From Coriobacteriales bacterium (lineage in GTDB: Bacteria > Actinomycetota > Coriobacteriia > Coriobacteriales > QAMH01), in contig JAKSUU010000030.1 in assembly GCA_024408695.1 (NCBI GenBank), positions 1-9,211 of the forward strand: 9,211 nt of DNA, read 5' to 3'. The notes beneath the pieces are model-generated. The model searched no databases, had not been told where the DNA came from, and was given only the letters and a program-made list of their open reading frames with translations. Positions 1-5,482 of this stretch are shown here, in pieces. Position numbers and translations under genes: made by a program. Position 1 is the stretch's first letter. Each line of letters starts with the position of its first letter.

Positions 1-165
1 CGAAACATCTAGCATTGCCAGCGCTCTAGCTGCCACGCCTTCGCCTTCTTTGATTAAACCTAATAAAAGATGCTCGGTTCCAACAAAGTGGGAGTTCATA
101 TTTTGCGCTTCTTCTTGGGCTAAAATTAGAACTTTTCTTGCTTTATCTGTAAACTTTTCAAACAT
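1..165 (-). CDS. clpC: ATP-dependent Clp protease ATPase subunit ClpC, N-terminal fragment
   Basis: The 55 visible codons start MFEKFTDKARKVLILAQEEA and continue with NSHFVGTEHLLLGLIKEGEG and VAARALAMLDVS. This is the first Clp N-domain repeat of ClpC, the AAA+ unfoldase that feeds substrates to ClpP in the cytoplasm. The ATPase modules lie beyond the left edge. The ATG at 165 is preceded by AGGGAGG (174-180 on the minus strand), 8 nt away, so the start is well supported. Upstream there is no ctsR-mcsA-mcsB block. I also see no CtsR heptad direct repeat, CIRCE or HAIR element in the leader, so the usual heat-shock repressors of this gene are not evident here. ClpB or ClpA would be alternatives, but the MFEKFTDKARKVL start is typical of ClpC. 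Confidence 0.93.
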   Translation of the reverse strand, partial: MFEKFTDKARKVLILAQEEAQNMNSHFVGTEHLLLGLIKEGEGVAARALAMLDVS

Positions 166-188
166 AATGCTAACCTCCCTCTCATTTG

Positions 189-203
189 AAGATAATTTAT
201 CTT
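189..203. repeat. 15-bp palindrome upstream of clpC (operator candidate)
   Basis: AAGATAATTTATCTT has perfect 7-bp arms around one central base. It covers the predicted -10 of clpC, a usual place for a repressor site. No known regulator consensus was recognised, and such A+T-rich palindromes can arise by chance. Confidence 0.4.
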
Positions 204-217
204 AATATATTATGCAA
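189..217 (-). promoter_or_regulatory. Putative clpC promoter
   Basis: Read on the minus strand, TTGCAT (217-212) is separated by 17 bp from TATCTT (194-189). This fits a sigma70-type -35/-10 pair with a weak -10. The expected transcript would start near 182 and just include the AGGGAGG ribosome binding site. The -10 lies inside a 15-bp palindrome and the -35 overlaps an arm of the large inverted repeat. Prediction from sequence only. Confidence 0.4.
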
Positions 218-254
218 AAAATAGATGAAAGAGCATGGGGTTCTATTTTTTGCA
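213..254. repeat. Perfect 13-bp inverted repeat in the clpC / DUF1643 divergent region
   Basis: Arms TGCAAAAAATAGA (213-225) and TCTATTTTTTGCA (242-254) are exact reverse complements, separated by 16 bp. Neither side is followed by a T-tract outside the stem and there is no G+C-rich core, so a terminator is unlikely. Each arm's outer end overlaps a TTGCA-type -35 candidate facing outward, TTGCAT toward clpC and TTGCAA toward the DUF1643 gene. This suits a shared operator for the two divergent units. Confidence 0.6.
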
Positions 255-278
255 AGATTGCTGTTAAGAAAATGTCAT
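250..278 (+). promoter_or_regulatory. Putative promoter of the DUF1643-DUF45 pair
   Basis: TTGCAA (250-255) is followed after 17 bp by TGTCAT (273-278), a weak -10. An alternative TAAAAT at 303-308 would put the transcript start almost at the ATG (leaderless) but lacks a good -35. The pair therefore probably has a modest or regulated promoter. Low certainty. Confidence 0.3.
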
Positions 279-314
279 TAAATTGTAAGAAAATTTAAGT
301 GATAAAATTTTGTT

Positions 315-839
315 ATGGATAAAAATTGGATTTACATAAACGAAAAGAATAACCGCGCTCGATACGTTTTAGGTTATAGTGGAAAGCGGACCTTATGCTG
401 TATGGGAATTAATTCTTCTACTGCAAAACCTAACGATTTAGACCCAACTTTAAAATCTGTTGAACGCATTGCTCTTGCCAATGGATACGATTCGTTTTTA
501 ATGTTTAACGTTTATCCCAAACGCAATACTGTTTTTGAGGATCTTCCACATAAGGTTAATGAAAAATACGAAAAACGAAATGTCGAAGAAATTGTTAAAG
601 CAGTAAAAGCTTTACCTTGCAAAGTTGATTTTTGGCTTGCCTATGGCAACCTAATTGAAGGGCGTGATTATTTATTGCCAGCTTTACGCGAAATTTTACA
701 GGCGCTCGAAAATATCTCAAATCACAAAATTAATTACTTATGTGCCGGAATAAACAAAACTGGTCATCCAAAGCATCCATTGTATTTGCCTAAAGATTCA
801 AAACTGCAAAAATTTGATTTAAAGAAATTGCCAAAATGA
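315..839 (+). CDS. DUF1643 family protein
   Basis: This 174-residue cytoplasmic protein shows the DUF1643 (COG4333) pattern. GINSSTAKPNDLDPT at residues 31-45 corresponds to the family's G-x-N-P-S-T-A...D-D-P-T core. It is followed by a YDSFLMFNVYPKRNT segment (58-72) matching the family's 'N-l-f-a-l-R-a-T' stretch, and by a later WLAYGN. The biochemical function of the family is unknown. The usual Pro after the Asn of the core is Ser here. There is no signal peptide or membrane segment. The ATG lacks a strong ribosome binding site; AAGTGA at 297-302 is 12 nt upstream and only weakly similar. The stop codon overlaps the next gene's start (ATGA), so the two are very probably translated together. 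The family assignment is fairly sure; function is not inferred. Confidence 0.8.
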   Translation: MDKNWIYINEKNNRARYVLGYSGKRTLCCMGINSSTAKPNDLDPTLKSVERIALANGYDSFLMFNVYPKRNTVFEDLPHKVNEKYEKRNVEEIVKAVKALPCKVDFWLAYGNLIEGRDYLLPALREILQALENISNHKINYLCAGINKTGHPKHPLYLPKDSKLQKFDLKKLPK

Positions 840-1564
840 AAACCATTATCAATAATTACGATGTCGTTATAATTCGCAAAAACATTAAAAATATGTACTT
901 GCGCGTTAAATTTGATGAAGAAACACACAATAAATATATTCAAATTACCTGCAATAATCGCATAAGCAATGCATCTATCGAAGATTTTATTAAAAGAAGT
1001 CAAAAACAAATTGATCGCGCCTTTAATAGAGAAGATACTAAACAAGCTACAAAAATAGATTTATTTAGAGATGGTCAAAAAATCAGGCTTTGGGGCAAAA
1101 GTTACACACTTTCGCTTCGTTGGAAGCAAATTCCAAATATGTATAAAAACTATAAACTTGAGTTTAAAGAAAATGGCACACTTGAATTCTTTGTGCCTGT
1201 ACGTTCAGTTTTTAATCAACACAATAAATTTTTGAACAAATTTTATATTGAAGAAGCTAAACGCATTTTAAAGCCCCTTGCAGTAAAATGGGAAACGCGC
1301 ACTGGGCTTCATGCAAACTCATATAATTTTAGATTTATGAAAAGCCGCTGGGGTAGCTGTAATCACAAAACAAAAAATATTACATTAAATGCACACCTTG
1401 CTAAACTTGATCCTATATTTTTAGAGTATGTGCTATTACATGAAATCGCACATTTAAAAGTTCCTAATCATGGTCCTGCTTTTCATGGATTTATGCAAAA
1501 CTACATGATAGATGAAAAACAAATATCTAGACAACTTAATAAAAATTCCATTGAACTTTTATAG
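836..1564 (+). CDS. YgjP-like (DUF45) zinc metallopeptidase-domain protein
   Basis: This 242-residue protein has the YgjP/DUF45 architecture. An N-terminal beta-rich half (about 1-125) is followed by the metallopeptidase-like domain. Diagnostic motifs are SRWGSC at 170-175, the zinc site HEIAH at 202-206 and a third metal ligand candidate H212 (in NHGPAFH), all intact. YgjP relatives are described as M48/WLM-like metallopeptidases; E. coli YgjP has also been reported as a UTP pyrophosphatase, so the activity should be left open. The region upstream of SRWGSC keeps the family's YIEEAKRILKPL helix, so the gene looks full length. It starts 4 nt inside the DUF1643 gene and has no ribosome binding site of its own beyond A/G-rich coding sequence, which implies translational coupling. 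Base composition is visibly more A+T-rich than lysS (about a third G+C in lines I counted). Confidence 0.88.
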   Translation: MKTIINNYDVVIIRKNIKNMYLRVKFDEETHNKYIQITCNNRISNASIEDFIKRSQKQIDRAFNREDTKQATKIDLFRDGQKIRLWGKSYTLSLRWKQIPNMYKNYKLEFKENGTLEFFVPVRSVFNQHNKFLNKFYIEEAKRILKPLAVKWETRTGLHANSYNFRFMKSRWGSCNHKTKNITLNAHLAKLDPIFLEYVLLHEIAHLKVPNHGPAFHGFMQNYMIDEKQISRQLNKNSIELL

Positions 1565-1595
1565 AACGCTTACTTGTAAACATGGTCCTTGCTAT

Positions 1596-2534
1596 TTATC
1601 GGCTACAGCTCACTGAAATATTTTCACCATCAGATTTAAAAGTAATATCGCCAGATTCATCAGTTCTAAAAATTTTAGACGTATATTTTTTTAATCGTTC
1701 CAAAAAACTTGAGCCTGGATGTCCATAACTATTTTTCCCTACAGAAATAACTGCATATTCGGGCTTTACATAGGATAAAAATGTGGATGAAGTGCATTTA
1801 TCTGAACCGTGATGAGAAACCTTTAATACATCAACATCCAAATCAAAAGTGCTAGAAATCAATTCTTCCTCTTCTTCACTTTCAGCATCACCAGTAAAAA
1901 GAAAAGAATTGTTGCCATAGTCAATTCTACAGACCAATGAATTATTGTTATCGCTTGTTCCAATTTTGCTAGGTGCCATAAAGGTAACGGTTGCATCACC
2001 TAAAGAAAAGCTATCTCCTACTGCAGGGATTGTAATATCTTTGCCTTGCGCATCCAAATTTGCAATAACATATTTCCAGGCGTTAGAACTTGCTTTCTTT
2101 TCAGAACAATAACATGTTCCAACATTTGCCCTGTTCAAGGCACCGGAAACACCGCCGCAATGATCAGAGTCTGTATGAGTGATAATAATGTAATCTAAAA
2201 ACGAAATATTTCTTTTATCCAAATCATTATAAATCACCGAAGACTTTTTGCTGTCTCCACCGTCAATTAATAGATACTTATCATCGCAAGTAACAAGGGC
2301 ACTGTCGCCTTGCCCCACATCAAAAAATGTTACTTCAAGCTCTGCATCAACTTGTTTTGTATCTGAAGTGTCATTAGTATTATCAACATTTTGCTGAGAG
2401 CTCATTTGGGCGTTCACTGCATCGTCTGATGAACTTTGTGAACATGCACAAGAAAGCAAAGACAGAGCAACTAAGAACAAAATTATAAAACATAGATAAA
2501 AATGTCTATTTATTTTAAAAGACAAAGATTTCAT
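1596..2534 (-). CDS. Lipoprotein with ComEC-type metallo-beta-lactamase domain
   Basis: This 312-residue secreted protein begins with a positively charged n-region and a hydrophobic segment (12-28) ending in LLSC. C29 (or C31) is the probable lipidated cysteine, so the protein should be anchored outside the membrane. A Ser/Asn/Asp-rich linker (about 32-64) precedes the MBL fold. Visible elements are FFDVGQGDS (70-78), LLIDGG (88-93), the metal motif HTDSDH (120-125, in place of HxHxDH), TGDAE (214-218), VSHHGS (239-244) and GHP (271-273). These match the C-terminal domain of the DNA-uptake protein ComEC and its stand-alone relatives, proposed to be nucleases or phosphodiesterases. The ComEC membrane channel domain is absent. 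The gene has its own promoter and no clear ribosome binding site. It converges on the DUF45 gene with only 31 nt between stops and no visible terminator there. Confidence 0.87.
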   Translation of the reverse strand: MKSLSFKINRHFYLCFIILFLVALSLLSCACSQSSSDDAVNAQMSSQQNVDNTNDTSDTKQVDAELEVTFFDVGQGDSALVTCDDKYLLIDGGDSKKSSVIYNDLDKRNISFLDYIIITHTDSDHCGGVSGALNRANVGTCYCSEKKASSNAWKYVIANLDAQGKDITIPAVGDSFSLGDATVTFMAPSKIGTSDNNNSLVCRIDYGNNSFLFTGDAESEEEEELISSTFDLDVDVLKVSHHGSDKCTSSTFLSYVKPEYAVISVGKNSYGHPGSSFLERLKKYTSKIFRTDESGDITFKSDGENISVSCSR

Positions 2535-2561
2535 TTAAATGTAAATTTAACACTTTGTAAG

Positions 2562-2590
2562 ATTATATTACAACTAAATGATTAATGCAA
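2562..2590 (-). promoter_or_regulatory. Sigma70 promoter of the MBL lipoprotein gene
   Basis: On the minus strand TTGCAT (2590-2585) and a consensus TATAAT (2567-2562) are separated by exactly 17 bp. The transcript would start near 2555, about 20 nt before the ATG at 2534. This is the best promoter in the window. It lies just beyond the T-tract of the lysS-side terminator, so the lipoprotein gene appears to be transcribed independently. Confidence 0.75.
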
Positions 2591-2640
2591 ATGCACTTAA
2601 AAAATAGGCACATTTAGCTCTGTTAATAGGACAAAAAAAT

Positions 2641-2678
2641 TGCTAAAAAATAAGGGTCGCAAAAATACGGCCCTTATT
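2641..2678 (-). terminator. Rho-independent terminator (end of the lysS-side transcript)
   Basis: On the minus strand an 11-bp stem (2678-2668 with 2659-2649, one G:U pair) encloses an 8-nt loop. The 3' arm runs directly into TTTTTT (2650-2645). AATAAGGG/CCCTTATT forms most of the stem. No T-tract follows on the plus strand, so it acts for leftward transcription, i.e. for greA-lysS and whatever lies between. Confidence 0.85.
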
Positions 2679-2936
2679 AGAATAACGATTTTTAGTTAAG
2701 TTTAAATTAAAGCGTTTTCTTAGAATAACAGTAACAGCATAAATGCCTAGTGTTAAAACTGCTAAAGCAGATAAAACATACCTTTTTAGTAGTTAAGAAA
2801 GAAAGAAATTATGCAGGTGTTTATAAGAGAAAATGCCTGTGTTTTAGGCATTCTAAAAAAGTATAGATTGTAGATCTTGTGTTGCTTCCTCAAAAATTAA
2901 TGGTAAGTTGGTGGTAAATTTGGTAAGTTTTTGCAT
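2643..2936 (-). pseudogene. Possible remnant of a small membrane-protein gene
   Basis: Three short open stretches follow each other downstream of lysS. The first runs from ATG at 2936 and reads MQKLTKFTTNLPLIFEEATQ... (27 residues, stop at 2855-2853). The second, in another frame (2851-2786), reads MPKTQAFSLINT... and turns hydrophobic. The third is back in the first frame from about 2792 and has no start codon. It reads RYVLSALAVLTLGIYAVTVI then LRKRF, a convincing transmembrane helix with a positive flank, and continues into the terminator. The codon choice resembles the neighbours. The simplest reading is a decayed gene of under 100 codons with frameshifts and stops, but chance reading frames in A+T-rich DNA are not excluded. 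I do not recognise a family. Confidence 0.3.
2832..2852 (-). terminator. Weak terminator-like hairpin after lysS
   Basis: AATGCCT and AGGCATT form a perfect 7-bp stem with a 7-nt loop. On the minus strand it is followed by TTCTCTT, a poor U-tract. It could attenuate transcription leaving lysS, ahead of the stronger terminator at 2641-2678. It may also be incidental, as it overlaps one of the short remnant reading frames. Confidence 0.35.
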
Positions 2937-2955
2937 ATTACAAAGCTGTGAACTG

Positions 2956-4470
2956 CTAATTTGTACTTTCGGGTTTCATCATTGGAAACAGCAACACATC
3001 ACGAATCGATTCATTACCTGTTAGCAGCATCACCATTCTATCCACGCCAATGCCTATACCACCAGCTGGTGGCATACCATATTCAAGCGCGCGAATATAA
3101 TCTTCATCATAAGGCATCGCCTCATCATCACCACTTGCCTTTGCTTGCATCTGTGCCGCAAAACGCTCTTCTTGATCAACTGGATCATTTAACTCACTAA
3201 AGGCATTTGCATATTCATTCCCACAAATGAAAAGCTCAAAACGTTGGGTAAGCTGAGGATTTTCTGGCATCTTTTTTGCAAGAGGAGAAATTTCGAGAGG
3301 GTGTTCGGTTACAAAAGTTGGCTGAATCAAAGTATCTTCTACAAGCTCATCAAAAAGCTCACTTATGATTTTTCCACTTCCCCATCCGTCGAGCACCTCA
3401 ATATCGTGCTTTTTAGCAAGAGCAACAAGCTCATCAAATGGCATGTCAATAGTAATTTCTTGCCCTATAATCTCAGACAAAGCACCGCACATTGTGACTG
3501 TTTTAAATGGCTTTTCAAAATCAATTGTGTTACCAGCAAATTCACAAACAAGCGATCCATTGGCAGCCATACAAGCAGCTCTAAAAGCACCTTCACAAAA
3601 ATCCTTCATGCCATCAAGATCCGTATATGCACAATAAGCCTCAATTGTCGTAAACTCTGGATTATGCGTTAGATCCATGCCTTCGTCTCTAAAACATCTA
3701 TTGATTTCGAAAACACGCTCAAAACCGCCAACAAGCAGGCGTTTTAAATAGAGCTCTGGAGCAATGCGCAAATAGTAATCAATATCTAAAGCATTGTGGT
3801 GCGCAACAAATGGACGCGCGCTTGCTCCCCCTGCCAAAGGATGAAGCATAGGGGTTTCTACCTCAAGATAACCTTGTTCGCTGCAAAATTGCCTAAGCGC
3901 AGCAATTATTTTAAAACGTTTTGTAAAAGTTTCTTTTACCTCGTCGTTTGTAATGAGGTCAACATAGCGTTGACGATAACGAGTTTCCTTATCGCTAAGC
4001 CCGTGAAATTTTTCTGGAAGTGGTCTAATAGATTTAGAAAGCAAAATGACCTCATTAGGCATAACAGAAAGCTGGCCGCGACGAGTACGCGTTACAACAC
4101 CAGTTGCGCCAATGTGGTCTCCTACATCTAACTCTTTAATCTGCTCAAAAGCAAATTCGCCAACAAGATCAAAACGAACAAAAAGTTGCAAACTTGCAGT
4201 AGCATCTTTTATAACAATAAAGCAAAGCTTACCTTGGCGTCTAAAAGCCATAATGCGTCCAGCAACACTAACAACATCCTCTGTAACAGTGTCATCTTCT
4301 AAATCTGCATATTTTTCTTCGAGCTCTGCGCACTTTGCGCTAACATCAAATTTTTGTGCATAAGCAGTAAGTCCTGCATCAAGCAAGGCTTGGCGTTTAT
4401 TTAAACGAACCTCACGTGGATCATCGATTATTTCATCTTTATTAGATTCTTTTTTTTGTGCATCTGCCAT
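2956..4470 (-). CDS. lysS: Lysyl-tRNA synthetase, class II
   Basis: This 504-residue cytoplasmic enzyme charges tRNA-Lys with lysine using ATP. An N-terminal OB-fold anticodon-binding domain (about 66-146, with VVSVAGRIMAFRRQGKLCF) is followed by the class II catalytic core. Motif 1 is at YLEVETPML (201-209), motif 2 at FRDEGMDLTHNPEFT (260-274) and motif 3 at GIGIGVDRMVMLL (471-483). Length is close to the 499 residues of the B. subtilis enzyme. I chose the ATG at 4470 over the in-frame TTG at 4482. GGA lies 7 nt before the ATG, the TTG has nothing suitable, and the 12-nt extension adds only MDLN. The gene begins 18 nt after the greA stop, so the two form an operon read from greA. All catalytic motifs are intact. 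Confidence 0.96.
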   Translation of the reverse strand: MADAQKKESNKDEIIDDPREVRLNKRQALLDAGLTAYAQKFDVSAKCAELEEKYADLEDDTVTEDVVSVAGRIMAFRRQGKLCFIVIKDATASLQLFVRFDLVGEFAFEQIKELDVGDHIGATGVVTRTRRGQLSVMPNEVILLSKSIRPLPEKFHGLSDKETRYRQRYVDLITNDEVKETFTKRFKIIAALRQFCSEQGYLEVETPMLHPLAGGASARPFVAHHNALDIDYYLRIAPELYLKRLLVGGFERVFEINRCFRDEGMDLTHNPEFTTIEAYCAYTDLDGMKDFCEGAFRAACMAANGSLVCEFAGNTIDFEKPFKTVTMCGALSEIIGQEITIDMPFDELVALAKKHDIEVLDGWGSGKIISELFDELVEDTLIQPTFVTEHPLEISPLAKKMPENPQLTQRFELFICGNEYANAFSELNDPVDQEERFAAQMQAKASGDDEAMPYDEDYIRALEYGMPPAGGIGIGVDRMVMLLTGNESIRDVLLFPMMKPESTN

Positions 4471-4488
4471 GTTTAAATCCAAATAAAA

Positions 4489-4965
4489 TTACTTTACTAG
4501 TTTTATGAATTTGAATCTCATCTTGCGACCTGTTGGTCCATCATATTCAATGTCGTCTCCAGGTTTTTTGCCCATCAAAGCTTGGCCAAAAGCACTTTCG
4601 TTAGAAATCTTACCAGCCTTTGCGTCGGCTTCAGCAGAACCAACAATCGTATATTCACGTTCGTTGCCTTTTACATCTTGAACCAAAACTTTAGAACCAA
4701 CTCCAACTTTCGATGCAGTTTTATTTGCAGGAGCAAGTTTAGCAGTGCTTAAAATTTGACGGATTTCTGCAATACGACTTTCGTTAAATGCTTGCTCGTT
4801 TTTAGCATCATCGTATTCTGAGTTTTCTGAAATATCTCCAAATTCGCGAGCAACCTTAATGCGCTCGCTAATTTCTGCACGTTTAACATTTTCTAATTCG
4901 TCTAACTCTTTTTCTAGGGCATCCATACCCTCTTGAGTTAAAATAAGTTCGTTTTCTTGAGCCAT
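4489..4965 (-). CDS. greA: Transcription elongation factor GreA
   Basis: This 158-residue protein has the standard GreA length. The N-terminal coiled coil (about 10-75) carries the acidic tip GDISENSEY (43-51, with D44 and E47). This tip enters the RNA polymerase secondary channel and stimulates cleavage of backtracked transcripts. The C-terminal FKBP-like domain (about 81-158) contains SNESAFGQALMGKKPGD. A strong AGGAGG (4970-4975, minus strand) lies 4 nt before the ATG. It is the first gene of greA-lysS and probably sets expression of both. An 86-bp gap to tatA holds no clear promoter; the segment includes a GCAAAA-N2-TTTTGC dyad (4996-5009). GreB is unlikely given the sequence and context. 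Confidence 0.96.
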   Translation of the reverse strand: MAQENELILTQEGMDALEKELDELENVKRAEISERIKVAREFGDISENSEYDDAKNEQAFNESRIAEIRQILSTAKLAPANKTASKVGVGSKVLVQDVKGNEREYTIVGSAEADAKAGKISNESAFGQALMGKKPGDDIEYDGPTGRKMRFKFIKLVK

Positions 4966-5051
4966 ATTACCTCCTAAATACTATAATTTTTTAATGCAAA
5001 AAATTTTGCCCACTAATAATTTCATTTAACATTGATAATCTAAATAAAGAC

Positions 5052-5333
5052 TTATTCGTCTGCTTGCTCTTTAGAATCTGAAGCTTCTTCTTTAGCTTCT
5101 TCTTTAGCTTCTTCTTTAGCTTCTTGTGGCTCTTCTTCTTGTTTGTCTTCAGATTTTTCTTTATCTTTGTTCATGTCTGCGGCTTCTTTGGCTTCATCGA
5201 CGCCTTTACGTAAGCCCTTGACAGTTTTTCCAAAGGCAGACCCTAATTTTGGAAGGTTTTTAGGACCAAAAATCAAAAGAATGACCACCAAAATAACTAT
5301 TAATTCTGGCATTCCTAAACCAAATATTCTCAT
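5052..5333 (-). CDS. tatA: Twin-arginine translocase subunit TatA
   Basis: This 93-residue protein has the TatA/E layout. A short N-terminal stretch contains a polar Glu (E10), then one transmembrane helix (about 11-22), the FGP hinge (22-24) and KLPKLG-like PKNLPKLG (24-31). An amphipathic helix follows (about 33-52, SAFGKTVKGLRKGVDEAKEA). TatA forms the protein-conducting assembly that moves folded proteins with twin-arginine signals. The tail from about 53 onward is highly charged and Glu-rich, with repeated EAKE units encoded by a 12-bp tandem repeat. No tatC or tatB is in the window and neither nearby lipoprotein has a twin-arginine signal. A GGAGG (5338-5342, minus strand) sits 4 nt before the ATG. 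TatB is a possible alternative, but the short amphipathic helix and FGP favour TatA. Confidence 0.92.
   Translation of the reverse strand: MRIFGLGMPELIVILVVILLIFGPKNLPKLGSAFGKTVKGLRKGVDEAKEAADMNKDKEKSEDKQEEEPQEAKEEAKEEAKEEASDSKEQADE
5082..5125. repeat. 12-bp tandem repeat within tatA
   Basis: Three complete copies of AGCTTCTTCTTT plus 8 bases of a fourth run without mismatch. On the coding strand they give repeating EAKE-type residues in the acidic tail. Because the unit is a multiple of three, slippage would change tail length without breaking the frame. Confidence 0.9.
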
Positions 5334-5347
5334 GATACCTCCGTATC
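5334..5347 (-). promoter_or_regulatory. Small hairpin presenting the tatA ribosome binding site
   Basis: In the mRNA, GATAC and GTATC can pair with GGAG of the ribosome binding site as the 4-nt loop, immediately before the ATG. The 5-bp stem is weak, so any effect on translation would be modest. Confidence 0.25.
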
Positions 5348-5482
5348 GTTACAAAGCAATTTCGCAATTACAGTTTATCTATTTTACCAATGTTTAGAAT
5401 TTTTTTTATTTATTACATAAATTAGAAGACAAAGTAATGAAAATTTAAAATAAACTTTTTAGAACCAGAACAAAGGTGTTAA

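Noticed and set aside
213..254. Inverted repeat as a transcription terminator
   Set aside because: It lies between divergent promoters rather than after genes, has no G+C-rich core, and no T-tract follows the stem on either strand.
764..1045. Minus-strand 93-residue frame
   Set aside because: It is antisense to the DUF1643 and DUF45 genes, both of which have family motifs in their own frames; no motif or ribosome binding site supports it.
1565..1595. Bidirectional terminator between the convergent DUF45 and MBL genes
   Set aside because: No stem of useful length and no T-tract could be found in these 31 bases on either strand.
2961..4363. Several plus-strand frames of 79-142 residues opposite lysS
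   Set aside because: All lie antisense to a fully motif-supported lysyl-tRNA synthetase and have no recognisable domains.
4471..4482. TTG start giving a 508-residue LysS
   Set aside because: There is no ribosome binding site before the TTG, while GGA lies 7 nt before the ATG at 4470; the extra MDLN adds nothing conserved.
5082..5125. Tandem repeat as a CRISPR or regulatory array
   Set aside because: The units are contiguous 12-mers without spacers and lie in frame within the tatA coding tail.
5334..5482. Terminator or promoter between the fused transporter and tatA
   Set aside because: Only A+T-rich sequence with weak, badly spaced -35/-10 candidates and no stable hairpin; whether tatA belongs to the upstream operon cannot be decided.
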